From: Thalassotalea sp.
GTDB lineage: Bacteria > Pseudomonadota > Gammaproteobacteria > Enterobacterales > Alteromonadaceae
Direction of reading: 5' to 3'
Length of the DNA: 64,000 nt
Assembly (NCBI GenBank): GCA_029237915.1
Contig: JAQWHD010000003.1
Location: 21,426 to 85,425, forward strand
This document shows, piece by piece, positions 1 through 10,165 of the stretch; positions within the stretch are counted from its first letter, which is position 1; each line of letters opens with the position of its first letter. Made by a program: the position numbers and the translations under genes. The notes beneath the pieces are model-generated. The model worked only from the letters and a program-made list of their open reading frames with translations, ran no database searches and was not told the origin of the DNA.

Positions 1-2200
1 AGAGTTAGAAGCTATGCTGCCGCCTAATGCGGGGCTTTCTATTGTCGATGACGACGCCACCAATTATCAAAAACGCTTAGGATTATTGCTTAATAATGCC
101 TTTATGGGCTTATTACTGGTGCTGATTTTAATGAGTTTGTTTTTAGAATTCAGGTTAGCCTTTTGGGTTGTCGCCGGTATTCCAAGTGCGTTCTTAGGCG
201 CTATTTTATTAATGCCTAGTTTTGATGTGTCTATCAACATGGTATCTATGTTTGGTTTTATTATTGCGCTCGGTATTGTCGTTGATGACGCTATTATTGC
301 GGGTGAAAATATTTATGCCCACATGGAAGATGGCATGTCTTATCCCGAAGCAGCAATTTTGGGGGCAAAAGAAGTTGCTAAGCCACTAACCTTTGCCATT
401 TTAACCAACATTGTCGCTTTCTTGCCTTTATTACTCTTACCCGGTTTTATGAAGTTACTGTTTGGCGCAATACCTGTAGTGGTGGTGCTTTGTTTTGTTG
501 TTTCTTGGGTAGAGGCATTATTTATATTACCGTCGCATCTTGCCAATATAAAAGAGAAAAAACCTAATGCAGTAACAGCCAAATTTAAAGCGTTACAAAG
601 GTATTGTAATAAAGGCTTACAAAAGCTTATTACTGATTATTACACGCCGTTATTAAAAAGGTGTTTAGCGTGGCCAAGTTTGACCTTAGCCATAGCTACC
701 ATGATTTTTGTGCTGGTAATGGCTTATGCATTTAGCGGAAAAATGGGTTTCGGTTTATATCCAAAAATGGATGGCCGTTGGGTTAAAGCCAGTTTTGAAA
801 TATCAGAAAGTGAACCACTTTCACAGGCAATTATGCTTAGAGATATTTTAGAACGCAGTAGCCAAGAAATGCTCAAAAAAAATAACGCGGAAGATATTTT
901 GGTTAGCACCCGTAGCTTGATCACCGATACTGGCGTAGAAGTAAGTTTACTGCTGGTTGAAAGTGAAGAGCGTGAGGTTAGTACTGAAGAAGTTCGTATG
1001 TGGTGGCGAGAAAGCTCAAGCGATCTTAATAAAAAAGGCAAATTACGCTTTAGTGGTGCCCGCCGCGGTAGTAGCGCCGTAGCCGCTACCTCAGTAACTA
1101 TTGAATTACGTCATAGCGATGCTGATGTGTTACTTGCTGCATCACAAGACGCCGCAGCATTTTTAGAAGGCATTGATAATGTTGTTGCCACGGTTAATTC
1201 TATGGAAGAGGGTAAGCCGGAGTGGAAATTAAAATTAAATGAAAATGGCCGTTCACTAGGTCTAGATGCTGCAGATCTAGCAAGCCAAATGCGAGCTTCT
1301 TTATATGGCGCTAAAGCACAAAGACAGCACAGGTTAAGAAATGAAGTTACCACATTGGTGCGCTTGCCTAGAGAAGAGCGAGAAGTTGCTAATGATATTG
1401 AAAGCTTACTTATACAAACTAAAGGTGGTGGTTATGCGCCTTTAGGCAGTGTCGCTACGATTGAAAAAGTATTAGCTCCTTCACGAATACAAAGACGTAA
1501 AGGTCAGCGTATTGAAACTGTCGGTGCGGAAGTACTACCAGAAGAAGCAATTCCTGCAGTTACGCAAGCGGTTAAAAGTCATTTAGTTACCGAATTAGAA
1601 GGCCGTTATCCGGGGTTAACCATTCATTTTGGTGGTAACCAAGAACAAATCGCAGAAAGTGTGTCTAGTTTAGAGTTAGGCACAGGCTTTGCCCTGGCAG
1701 CAATTTATATTTTATTAGCTATTGCATTTAAAAGTTATGGCCAACAATTACTCATTATGGCGGTTATCCCTTTTGGCGCTGTTGGCGCTATCTTGGGACA
1801 CATGTTTCTTGGCCTTAGTTTGAGTGTGGTAAGTTTGATGGGCATGTTAGCGCTTGCTGGGGTTGTGGTAAATGACAGCTTGATTTTAGTTGAATATGCG
1901 AATAAGAAAACCGCACAAGGGCTTAATTCTTTACAAGCTATAACTCTTGCTTGTCAGCGTCGTTTTAGGCCAATTATATTAACTACGTTGACTACCTTCG
2001 GCGGTTTAGCTCCTATGGTATTTGAAACCTCAAGACAGGCTCAATTTGTTGTACCTATGGCTGTATCGCTCGGTTTTGGCATCTTGTTTACTACTTTCGT
2101 ATGTTTATTAGTCTTGCCATCTCTGTATATTGTTTTTAACAAAGATAAAGTTGCAGATTTAGTCGCGGGTGATAACAAAGGCATAAGTTCTATGGTATAA
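1..2200 (+). CDS. RND efflux permease, C-terminal part (5' end outside window)
   Basis: The frame is open from base 2, so the ATG at 14 is internal and the gene starts upstream. About 733 residues are visible, against a family length of about 1,020-1,050; the first membrane helix and most of the first porter loop are missing. Two blocks of hydrophobic helices flank a large periplasmic loop. The first block carries GIVVDDAII, the TM4 aspartate pair of the proton relay in AcrB/MexB-type pumps. The second block ends in a GVVVNDSLILVEY-type segment typical of the second half of HAE1 permeases. It is an inner-membrane proton-driven exporter; the substrate cannot be read. It is distinct from the complete RND permease at 14382. 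A hairpin follows directly and probably ends the operon. Confidence 0.9.
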   Translation, partial: ELEAMLPPNAGLSIVDDDATNYQKRLGLLLNNAFMGLLLVLILMSLFLEFRLAFWVVAGIPSAFLGAILLMPSFDVSINMVSMFGFIIALGIVVDDAIIAGENIYAHMEDGMSYPEAAILGAKEVAKPLTFAILTNIVAFLPLLLLPGFMKLLFGAIPVVVVLCFVVSWVEALFILPSHLANIKEKKPNAVTAKFKALQRYCNKGLQKLITDYYTPLLKRCLAWPSLTLAIATMIFVLVMAYAFSGKMGFGLYPKMDGRWVKASFEISESEPLSQAIMLRDILERSSQEMLKKNNAEDILVSTRSLITDTGVEVSLLLVESEEREVSTEEVRMWWRESSSDLNKKGKLRFSGARRGSSAVAATSVTIELRHSDADVLLAASQDAAAFLEGIDNVVATVNSMEEGKPEWKLKLNENGRSLGLDAADLASQMRASLYGAKAQRQHRLRNEVTTLVRLPREEREVANDIESLLIQTKGGGYAPLGSVATIEKVLAPSRIQRRKGQRIETVGAEVLPEEAIPAVTQAVKSHLVTELEGRYPGLTIHFGGNQEQIAESVSSLELGTGFALAAIYILLAIAFKSYGQQLLIMAVIPFGAVGAILGHMFLGLSLSVVSLMGMLALAGVVVNDSLILVEYANKKTAQGLNSLQAITLACQRRFRPIILTTLTTFGGLAPMVFETSRQAQFVVPMAVSLGFGILFTTFVCLLVLPSLYIVFNKDKVADLVAGDNKGISSMV

Positions 2201-2224
2201 ATAGCTATTGCTTAGTAGCCTCAT

Positions 2225-2247
2225 AATGCCAATTAGATTGGCATTTT
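2225..2247 (+). terminator. Hairpin terminator after RND gene
   Basis: Arms AATGCCAAT (2225-2233) and ATTGGCATT (2237-2245) form a 9-bp stem with a 3-base loop, followed by a short T run. It lies between the RND stop and the hrpB start at 2252, so it would end the RND transcript just before hrpB. Confidence 0.6.
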
Positions 2248-2251
2248 ATAT

Positions 2252-4825
2252 ATGACCATAGAACAAACTAATACTCTTCCTATCGATACCATTAAGCAGC
2301 CATTATTGGCTGCTGTGCAGAGTAATATACCTGCAGTTATTTTGTCAGCACCACCAGGTGCTGGTAAATCAACCTCTTTACCGCTATGGCTATTAAAGCT
2401 AGAACGATATAGCAAACAAAAAATCATCATGTTACAACCACGCCGAATTGCTGCTAAATCGGTGGCAACTCGTCTTGCTAGTCAGCTTGGTGAGAAAGTT
2501 GGTGAAACAGTTGGTTATCGTATGCGCAACGACACTAAGGTCTCATCTAGCACCCGTTTAGAAGTGGTTACTGAAGGTATATTAACCCGCCTTATTCAAA
2601 ATGATAATGAGCTAAATGGTGTAGGTTTAATAATCTTTGATGAATTTCATGAGCGCTCTATTCATGCCGATTTAGCTTTTGCTTTATCACTCGATATCCA
2701 GCAAGGCCTGCGCGATGACTTACAACTGTTATTAATGTCAGCCACCTTAGATAATGACTATCTTGCTAAGTTTTTACCTGATGCTGTTACTCTTGGTTGT
2801 GAAGGTAGAACTTTCCCGATAGAGATCTCCTACAGTGCGCCAAATATTGAACGTAACTGGCGCAATAATGCCATTACTGTGATCCGTCAAAATGCTTTAA
2901 GTGAGACTGGTTCAATATTGGTGTTTTTACCGGGCACTGCTGATATTCGTTTTGTTTATAATGCCTTGCTTGATCAATTGCCAAGTAATGTCGACTTGTT
3001 TGCCTTGTATGGTGATTTAGATATTAAGCAGCAACAACAAGCCATAGCTCCCTCGCTTAGTGGTCGCAGAAAAGTTGTGCTAGCAACTAATATTGCTGAA
3101 ACATCACTTACTATCGATGGCATATCTATGGTGATTGATAGCGGTTATGAAAAAGTTGCCCGTTTTAATCAAGACAGTTTAATTAATGAATTAAGCCAGC
3201 AAAAGATATCTAAAGCATCTGCTACTCAAAGAGCAGGCCGTGCGGGTCGAGTGCAAGCCGGAAAATGTATTCGTTTATATGGCAATGATGACTTCCAACG
3301 TCGAAGTGAGCACAGCGTTAGTGAAATAAACCAAGCTGACTTGCTACCTATGACTATAGATGTAGCTAATTGGGGAGTGAGTAAGTTTTCGCAATTAGAT
3401 TTTCTAGAATTTCCGACTAAATCCAGCGAGCAGCATAACTGGCAAACCCTGCAAGCCTTGGACGTGGTAAATAAAGATAACCGTTTAACTAAGCATGGTA
3501 GCTTGGTTGCTAATTTTCCTTGTCATCCAAGATTTGCTCACATGCTGATTAAGGCACTGGACCTTGTCGAACAAAAACATCAACCAATACATTGTTTGTC
3601 GCTAGCTTGTTTAATGGCTGCGCTGTTAGAAGAGCGAGATATATTTAATCGTGAACAGTCGGCTGATAATTGCGATATAAGAAGTCGCCTGTACCAAATT
3701 GCACATAGTAAAAACAAAGCCAGAGGTATAGAGTCGCGTATTATTTTACAAGCAACTAATCTATCTAAAAAATTGAGCACCATTAGCCGTAATTCAAGCT
3801 TACCTAAATTTAAACTCAGCTTGAATGATAATGACTGGCCGATAAATTGTTGTGGCTTATTACTCGCATTTGCATACCCGGAACGAATTGCCCTAGCCCG
3901 CGATAAAGTTGGTAGCTATTTATGTACTAATGGTAAAGGAGCTGAACTATCTGAAAACGATAAGTTAAACGGCGAAACTTATTTAGTATGTGCTCAGTTG
4001 CACAGTTACCAGAAAAAACTCAATATCACTTTAGCCACGCCTGTTGATGAAGCGGATATCTTTGAGCATTTTTCACAGCATATTCAAACTAGTGATATTC
4101 TTAAGTACGATGAAAAACAGCAAAAAATAAGCAGTGAAAAACAAACTCGATTGTTTAGCTTAGTACTCAAAAGAGAAGTTAGTAATGCGCAGATTAATAG
4201 CGAAACGCTTAGCCAATTATGGTGCGATTTTATTCGCCAAAAAGGCTTAGCTATTTTAAAGTTTGATGAGGCTACCGATAATTTTATTAACCGAGTTCGT
4301 TGGCTAAACCAATACTTCCCTGATTTAAACCTACCTGACTTTTCAGAAACAGGCTTACTTACACAACTTGAAAATTGGCTTGCTCCTTATGTAATATCAA
4401 TTAAAAAGTTAGCGGCACTACAAAAGCTTAACTTTACTGAAATTATCAATAATGCCTTAGATTTTGAGCAGCAAAAACTGGTAAAATCTTGGGCACCAAA
4501 AACTTATACAAGTACTCTTGGCCGAGAATTTGTATATCAATATAGTGAACAACCTCAACCTAAGTTGGCTTTACCTATGCAACAAGTGTATGGTTTAAGT
4601 GGTTCTCCCTATGTTGCCAATGGGCAAGTTGCGGTACTATTAGAATTACTTTCTCCTGCTAAAAGACCCATTCAAGTTACCCAAGACTTGGCCCGGTTTT
4701 GGCAAGGCAGTTATAAAGATGTGCAAAAGGATATGAAGGCCAATTATCCGAGACACTTTTGGCCAGATGATCCGGCGAACGCCAAACCGACTAATAAAAC
4801 AAAAAAATATATGAATAATGACTAA
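2252..4825 (+). CDS. hrpB: ATP-dependent helicase HrpB
   Basis: DEAH-box RNA helicase-like ATPase of 857 residues; family members are about 800-850. Visible in order: Walker A APPGAGKST (33-41), DEFH box (130-133) in DEFHER, SATLDN motif III near 168, and the QRAGRAGR arginine-finger motif near 326-333, followed by the HA2 and long HrpB-specific C-terminal region. Cytoplasmic; its precise role is poorly defined in most bacteria. The last 8 bases overlap mrcB, a common arrangement in gammaproteobacteria that suggests co-transcription. The ATG at 2252 gives an N-terminus that matches the family. Confidence 0.95.
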   Translation: MTIEQTNTLPIDTIKQPLLAAVQSNIPAVILSAPPGAGKSTSLPLWLLKLERYSKQKIIMLQPRRIAAKSVATRLASQLGEKVGETVGYRMRNDTKVSSSTRLEVVTEGILTRLIQNDNELNGVGLIIFDEFHERSIHADLAFALSLDIQQGLRDDLQLLLMSATLDNDYLAKFLPDAVTLGCEGRTFPIEISYSAPNIERNWRNNAITVIRQNALSETGSILVFLPGTADIRFVYNALLDQLPSNVDLFALYGDLDIKQQQQAIAPSLSGRRKVVLATNIAETSLTIDGISMVIDSGYEKVARFNQDSLINELSQQKISKASATQRAGRAGRVQAGKCIRLYGNDDFQRRSEHSVSEINQADLLPMTIDVANWGVSKFSQLDFLEFPTKSSEQHNWQTLQALDVVNKDNRLTKHGSLVANFPCHPRFAHMLIKALDLVEQKHQPIHCLSLACLMAALLEERDIFNREQSADNCDIRSRLYQIAHSKNKARGIESRIILQATNLSKKLSTISRNSSLPKFKLSLNDNDWPINCCGLLLAFAYPERIALARDKVGSYLCTNGKGAELSENDKLNGETYLVCAQLHSYQKKLNITLATPVDEADIFEHFSQHIQTSDILKYDEKQQKISSEKQTRLFSLVLKREVSNAQINSETLSQLWCDFIRQKGLAILKFDEATDNFINRVRWLNQYFPDLNLPDFSETGLLTQLENWLAPYVISIKKLAALQKLNFTEIINNALDFEQQKLVKSWAPKTYTSTLGREFVYQYSEQPQPKLALPMQQVYGLSGSPYVANGQVAVLLELLSPAKRPIQVTQDLARFWQGSYKDVQKDMKANYPRHFWPDDPANAKPTNKTKKYMNND

Positions 4826-7157
4826 ATCTAAAGCAATAAAAAAGAAAGGCTTTACCAAAGGTAAAGTAAAAGATACTAGAGTAAAACAAGGTTTTAGTCG
4901 TTGGTTGATTGTCACTTCAATAAAGATATCAATTATTTTTGTTGCTCTGATTGGCTTATACAGTATTTACCTTGATGGTAAAGTTAGGCAAACATTTGAA
5001 GGGCAGCGCTGGCAAATACCAGCACAAGTGTTCGCAAATATACCTGTAATAAATGCTGATAAACCAGTCGATTTAGGCAAAATTGAAAGTGAATTAGTTC
5101 ACTTAAACTATCAACGAGTTTCCAGAGTTAGCTCTCCGGGGCAGTTTTCTCGTCAAGGTTCAAAAGTCACCATATTTCGCCGCGAATTTGATTTCGGTTA
5201 TGGCTTACAAGAGCCATCATTAATTACCATTGAACAAAAGCATGGTGAGGTATATCGCTTAACTGAGAATAGCGAAAGCAAACATAGCGTCAAATTAGAG
5301 CCTATTTTAATCGACAGAATTCTTTCAGCAGATGCTGAAGATCGCGTGTTTTTGTCTTTAGATCAAGTACCACAGCAGTTAATCGACACCTTATTACTCA
5401 TTGAAGATCGTGATTTTTATAGCCATCATGGTATTTCACCTACCGGTATCCTTCGAGCTTTTTGGAAAAACATTCTCGCTGGCGCAACAGTACAAGGTGG
5501 TAGCACTTTAACTCAACAACTTGCCAAAAACATGTACTTGAGTCGTCAAAAAACAATCTGGCGCAAAGTTAATGAAGCCATCATTTCGGTAATTTTAGAG
5601 ATCCGTTACTCCAAAGATCAGTTATTAGAGGCTTACATTAACGAGGTCTATTTAGGGCAACATTACGCGAATGGTATTTATGGTTTTGGTTTAGCGTCAC
5701 AATTTTACTTTGGTAAGCCACTGAGTGAGTTAGATGATGCACAAGTAGCTTTGCTTATTGCACAAGTAAAAGGCCCTTCTTATTACGATCCTTGGCGTAA
5801 ACCTGAGCGAGCGAGTGAACGTCGAGATTTAATTTTACGCGTTATGTTCGAAAACCATACGCTAACTAAAAACACTTATTTAAATGCTATTGAACAACCG
5901 TTAAGTATTCGTAGTGAACGCCGATTCACCAAGCACTCGTATCCCGCTTATATGCAATTAGTTCGTCGCGAACTTAAAGACATAGGGGCAGGTAATGCAT
6001 TGCAATCGGGTATTAAAGTATTTACTGGTTTCGATCTTGTTCGCCAACAAAATGCAGAAAAAGCGGTGACTGAACAGTTAGCCGCACTGGAAAAAGGCAA
6101 AGATAGTTCTAACTTAGAAACTGCAGTGATCATTAGTGATATTCGCACTGGTCAAATTCAAGCTGTCGTAGGTGGTAAAGAGGTTAAGTACGCAGGATTT
6201 AATCGCGCATTAGATGCAAAACGCCCAATCGGTTCATTGATTAAACCCGTGATATATTTGGCCGCACTTGAGCGCTATCAAGAATATAATCTAGCAACTC
6301 CTTTGGCCGATGCGCCGATTTCGTTAAAAAGCTCAAAAGGAAAACGCTGGCAGCCAAAAAATTATGATGGTAAATACCGCGGCCATGTTCCGTTAATTGA
6401 TGGTTTAGTTAAATCATTAAATATTCCAACGGTTAATCTAGGCTTAAAATTAGGTTTAGCAGATGTCGCTGACACACTTAATACATTAGGTTACCCAGGC
6501 GATGTTAAACTTGTACCAAGTATGTTGCTAGGTTCAACAGATATGTCCGCTTTCGAGGTTAACCAGTGGTACAACACTTTAGCCAATACTGGCATTTATA
6601 ATGAAGCCTTAGCGATTAACAAAGTAATTTCTGGAGATGGCCAAGTTCTTTGGCAACGAGATAGTGTAGTGGATGCTAGGTTGTCACAGCAAGGAGCTTA
6701 TCTTATTGACTACGCTCTAACAAAAGTAGCAACCGAAGGTACTGCTAAGTCACTTTCATGGCGTTTCCCGGAAAAAGTACTTTCAGGAAAAACAGGCACG
6801 AGTAATGACTTACGTGACTCATGGTTTGTTGGTTACGATCAAGAAAGTGTCGTCACAACTTGGATCGGCCGCGATGATAACGCATCTACCGGATTAACCG
6901 GCAGTAGCGGTGCATTGACACTATTTGCTAATTATTTAAAGAAGCAAGGCAGCCACAGCCGTTATGATTTTATGCCTGAAGGTGTAGAATTTGCCACCTT
7001 TGAACTTGCTACAGGTAATGCGGTATCAGATGAATGTGCGAAAGTAGCCGAATACCCAGCTATCACTGAAGGTATCTTTTACTCGACTGAATGTTTAGAG
7101 AAAAAACCAGAGCCACCATCGTGGTTAGAAAAGTTGTTTGGTTTGGGTGACGAGTAA
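4818..7157 (+). CDS. mrcB: Penicillin-binding protein 1b (bifunctional transglycosylase/transpeptidase)
   Basis: Class A PBP of 779 residues that polymerises and cross-links peptidoglycan at the inner membrane. A basic cytoplasmic tail is followed by one membrane anchor (about 29-53) and a UB2H-like region. The GT51 domain has the catalytic glutamate in LLIEDRDFYSHHG (about residue 196) and GGSTLTQQLAKN. The transpeptidase has SxxK in GSLIKP (about 472), SLN in KSLNIPT, and KTG in SGKTGTS (about 657). The overlap with hrpB points to translational coupling. No outer-membrane LpoB activator is visible nearby. A strong bidirectional terminator follows, separating it from convergent hemL. Confidence 0.96.
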   Translation: MTKSKAIKKKGFTKGKVKDTRVKQGFSRWLIVTSIKISIIFVALIGLYSIYLDGKVRQTFEGQRWQIPAQVFANIPVINADKPVDLGKIESELVHLNYQRVSRVSSPGQFSRQGSKVTIFRREFDFGYGLQEPSLITIEQKHGEVYRLTENSESKHSVKLEPILIDRILSADAEDRVFLSLDQVPQQLIDTLLLIEDRDFYSHHGISPTGILRAFWKNILAGATVQGGSTLTQQLAKNMYLSRQKTIWRKVNEAIISVILEIRYSKDQLLEAYINEVYLGQHYANGIYGFGLASQFYFGKPLSELDDAQVALLIAQVKGPSYYDPWRKPERASERRDLILRVMFENHTLTKNTYLNAIEQPLSIRSERRFTKHSYPAYMQLVRRELKDIGAGNALQSGIKVFTGFDLVRQQNAEKAVTEQLAALEKGKDSSNLETAVIISDIRTGQIQAVVGGKEVKYAGFNRALDAKRPIGSLIKPVIYLAALERYQEYNLATPLADAPISLKSSKGKRWQPKNYDGKYRGHVPLIDGLVKSLNIPTVNLGLKLGLADVADTLNTLGYPGDVKLVPSMLLGSTDMSAFEVNQWYNTLANTGIYNEALAINKVISGDGQVLWQRDSVVDARLSQQGAYLIDYALTKVATEGTAKSLSWRFPEKVLSGKTGTSNDLRDSWFVGYDQESVVTTWIGRDDNASTGLTGSSGALTLFANYLKKQGSHSRYDFMPEGVEFATFELATGNAVSDECAKVAEYPAITEGIFYSTECLEKKPEPPSWLEKLFGLGDE

Positions 7158-7186
7158 GAACAACTCAATTAAATTAGAAGAACAAT

Positions 7187-7216
7187 AAAAACGCCCACAT
7201 TTGTGGGCGTTTTTTT
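7187..7216. terminator. Bidirectional terminator between mrcB and hemL
   Basis: ACGCCCACA (7191-7199) and TGTGGGCGT (7202-7210) form a GC-rich stem flanked by an A run on the left and a T run on the right. It therefore works for both convergent genes. Confidence 0.9.
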
Positions 7217-7233
7217 GTTATTAGTAAATAATT

Positions 7234-8514
7234 TTATAATTTAGCAAAACAACGTTCAGCAGCAGCAATAGTGTCAGCAATATCTTGCTCTGTATGCGCT
7301 GTTGATAAGAAGCCTGTTTCAAAAGCAGAAGGAGCTAAGTAAATGCCTTCATCTAACATTAGGTGGAAGAATTTATTGAATTTTTCAGTATCACATTTCA
7401 TTACTTGTGCAAACGTATCTACACGTTCTTGGTCAGTAAAGAAGAAGCCAAACATTGCGCCAACATAGTTAACACACATATCAACGCCTTGACGTTTTGC
7501 TGCTGCTTTAAAACCTTCAGCGATAGCTTTAGTGTTGGCCGTTAACTGCGTGTGATGATCTTTGCTGCTTAGCTCGTTTAGTGCTGCAAATCCTGCTGCC
7601 ATAGCGATAGGGTTACCCGATAATGTACCTGCTTGGTAAACTGGGCCTACTGGTGCAATATAATCCATGATTTCAGCTTTACCGCCAAATGCGCCTACTG
7701 GCATACCGCCACCGATAACTTTACCTAAAGTAGTTAAGTCTGGAACAATATTGTAGTGTGCTTGTGCACAGCCTAAAGCAACACGGAAACCTGTCATTAC
7801 TTCATCTAAAATAAGTACAGATTTATATTCATTACAGATTTCGCGCAAGCCTTCTAAAAAGCCTGCTACTGGAGGTATACAGTTCATGTTGCCAGCAACT
7901 GGCTCAACTATAATACAAGCAATTTCATCGCCTAGTTCAGCAAAGATATCTTTAACCGACTGAATGTCGTTATAGTTTACTGTTAATGTATGCTTGGCAA
8001 AATCTGCAGGGATACCAGGAGAATTAGGTACACCTAAAGTTAACGCTCCAGAACCAGCTTTTACTAATAACGAGTCAGCATGGCCATGGTAACAACCTTC
8101 AAACTTTAATATTTTGTCACGGCCAGTGTAACCACGAGCTAAACGTATCGCACTCATAGTCGCTTCTGTACCAGAGCTAACCATACGTAACTTTTCCATT
8201 GAAGGGACAAGTTCACGTACTTTTTCAGCCATGGTAATTTCAAGGGCCGTTGGTGCGCCAAAGCTTAAACCATTTTTAGCTGTGGTGATCACGGCATCTA
8301 AGATTGCAGGGTGGTTATGACCTAAGATCATTGGTCCCCATGAGCCTACGTAATCAATGTACTTTTTACCATCGGCGTCAAAAATATTAGATCCTTCTGC
8401 ACGTTCGATGAAACATGGTGTTCCACCTACGCCAGTGAATGCACGAACTGGTGAGTTTACGCCACCAGGGATAGTTTTTTGAGCTTGTTCAAATAATTCT
8501 TGTGAATGTGACAT
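7234..8514 (-). CDS. hemL: Glutamate-1-semialdehyde 2,1-aminomutase
   Basis: PLP enzyme of 426 residues, full family length, converting glutamate-1-semialdehyde to 5-aminolevulinate for haem synthesis. The N-terminal [11 protein letters not shown] signature is present. So is [16 protein letters not shown], which contacts the cofactor phosphate. The PLP lysine lies in [18 protein letters not shown] (about residue 265). Cytoplasmic. It is followed on the same strand, upstream, by pyrB with a 49-base gap, and hemJ is also nearby, which groups two haem genes. Confidence 0.97.
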   Translation of the reverse strand: MSHSQELFEQAQKTIPGGVNSPVRAFTGVGGTPCFIERAEGSNIFDADGKKYIDYVGSWGPMILGHNHPAILDAVITTAKNGLSFGAPTALEITMAEKVRELVPSMEKLRMVSSGTEATMSAIRLARGYTGRDKILKFEGCYHGHADSLLVKAGSGALTLGVPNSPGIPADFAKHTLTVNYNDIQSVKDIFAELGDEIACIIVEPVAGNMNCIPPVAGFLEGLREICNEYKSVLILDEVMTGFRVALGCAQAHYNIVPDLTTLGKVIGGGMPVGAFGGKAEIMDYIAPVGPVYQAGTLSGNPIAMAAGFAALNELSSKDHHTQLTANTKAIAEGFKAAAKRQGVDMCVNYVGAMFGFFFTDQERVDTFAQVMKCDTEKFNKFFHLMLDEGIYLAPSAFETGFLSTAHTEQDIADTIAAAERCFAKL

Positions 8515-8563
8515 GTTCTGCCTATTTAATAATTTTGATAAATATTAGGGTTACAAATAAGGG

Positions 8564-9571
8564 TTACTTATTAGTAAACCAAGTAACTGGTTTTTCGTAT
8601 TGAGTTAGTTTTTCATCAACACCTAAGGTCAATGCAAATAACGCCATACGAACTAACACACCGTTTTGAGCTTGACGGAAAATAGCCAAGTTGGTGTTGT
8701 CGTTTAAATCTATGTCTAACTCGTTTGCTTCTGGTCTTGAATCGCGAGGTAGCGGGTGCATGATCACCGTGTGATCTTTACAGTATTGCTCATACACGGT
8801 TTTGTTTAAGCTAAAGTGGCCGCGGTACATATCGGCTTCCGCTTTGCTAGAGAAGCGCTCTTGTTGAATTCGTGTTTGATAAACAACGTCACTAGCTAAG
8901 TTACCCGCCATGGTGTCAGTAATAGTAACTTTGTGACCTGCATCTGCAAGTACTGCTACCACTGAATCTGGCATTTGTAATTCTTTAGGAGCAAGCATAG
9001 TAACGTTGATGTCTTTATAAAGACTCAATAGCTTTGATAGTGAATGCACTGTACGACCGTGTTTTAAGTCGCCCATTAATACTATGTTTAAACCGTCAAT
9101 CCCTTTACCGAAGCGTTGCATTTCAGCTTGAATAGTGAACAAGTCTAATAATGCTTGAGTAGGGTGTTCATTAGCACCGTCGCCGCCGTTGATTACTGGT
9201 ACTGAACTACCTTGGGAAAACTCGGCAACAGAGCCCATATCTGGATGACGCATGGCAATAACATCACTATAACCGCTAATAACTTTTGCTGTATCAAATA
9301 GGGATTCGCCTTTTGAAAGCGATGAGCTTTCTTGGCCAACTGTTTCATGAACAAAACCACCAAGCAATTGGAAAGCAGTACCAAATGAAATGCGGGTACG
9401 AGTACTTGGTTCGAAGAACAAATTATTTAAAATCGCACCTTCTAAAACGTTGCAACGTTTTTGTCTTGCCGCATAAGGGATCATGCTTTGCGCTACTTGA
9501 AGGATGCGAGATACCGATTCACGATCAAACTGTGAAACCGATAAAATATGCTCACCTTGAAAATTCATCAT
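8564..9571 (-). CDS. pyrB: Aspartate carbamoyltransferase catalytic chain
   Basis: Catalyses carbamoyl phosphate plus aspartate to carbamoyl aspartate, the committed step of pyrimidine synthesis. At 335 residues it is longer than the E. coli subunit (about 310). The carbamoyl-phosphate loop STRTR is at 56-60, followed by the ANEHPTQALLD and MHPLPRDSR motifs. No pyrI regulatory subunit is adjacent, so allosteric control by nucleotides may be absent or encoded elsewhere. The double Met start leaves either of two adjacent ATGs possible. Confidence 0.95.
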   Translation of the reverse strand: MMNFQGEHILSVSQFDRESVSRILQVAQSMIPYAARQKRCNVLEGAILNNLFFEPSTRTRISFGTAFQLLGGFVHETVGQESSSLSKGESLFDTAKVISGYSDVIAMRHPDMGSVAEFSQGSSVPVINGGDGANEHPTQALLDLFTIQAEMQRFGKGIDGLNIVLMGDLKHGRTVHSLSKLLSLYKDINVTMLAPKELQMPDSVVAVLADAGHKVTITDTMAGNLASDVVYQTRIQQERFSSKAEADMYRGHFSLNKTVYEQYCKDHTVIMHPLPRDSRPEANELDIDLNDNTNLAIFRQAQNGVLVRMALFALTLGVDEKLTQYEKPVTWFTNK

Positions 9572-9727
9572 GGTTAACTACCTGATCTTTTTAATAAAAT
9601 TGTTTGTGACCACAGGGTATCTAATAAATGCTTTGCTGGAGAGGAAACGCATTGCTGATACTCTAAATTAATTGCGCAGAACTTTAGCATAATTAGTCTT
9701 TTTATAGAACAAATTGCTATTACTAAT

Positions 9728-10165
9728 TTACCAAATCGTTGGCTTTAAAATAGCTAAAATAATCACTGCAAATAAAACTAGAACCGGCATTTCATTAAAT
9801 ACTCGATAAAATTTTCCTGAACGAGTGTTTTTATCGTTTTTAAAATCAGCCAGCAATTTAAAGCAATAGCCGTGATAAATAAATAGCGCGGTTACAAGAA
9901 CTAATTTTATGTGTAACCAACTACTAGCCAGAAACCACTCTGGACCCATTAAGGCAATCAACCATACACCAAAAACTAATGTAAGAATGGCAAAAGGAGA
10001 AATGAAAAATAATAACCTACGCTCCATTATTTTTAATTGTGCTTGCACGTCTTTGTTATCAGATTCTGCATGATAAACGAATAGACGGGGCAAATAGAAT
10101 ATTCCAGCGAACCAAGCCACCATAAAAGCAATGTGCAATGCTTTTAACCAAAGAATCGTGGTCAT
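9728..10165 (-). CDS. hemJ: Protoporphyrinogen oxidase HemJ
   Basis: Small membrane protein of 145 residues with four hydrophobic segments. It begins WLKALHIAFMVAWFAGIFYL and continues to LPRLFVYH, the typical HemJ start with a conserved His. HemJ oxidises protoporphyrinogen IX to protoporphyrin IX in bacteria lacking HemG and HemY. Its ATG directly abuts the stop codon of the ClC gene with no spacer, so the two are translationally coupled. The nearness of hemL supports a haem role. It could be annotated as a CopD-family protein on general similarity, but the N-terminal motif favours HemJ. Confidence 0.85.
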   Translation of the reverse strand: MTTILWLKALHIAFMVAWFAGIFYLPRLFVYHAESDNKDVQAQLKIMERRLLFFISPFAILTLVFGVWLIALMGPEWFLASSWLHIKLVLVTALFIYHGYCFKLLADFKNDKNTRSGKFYRVFNEMPVLVLFAVIILAILKPTIW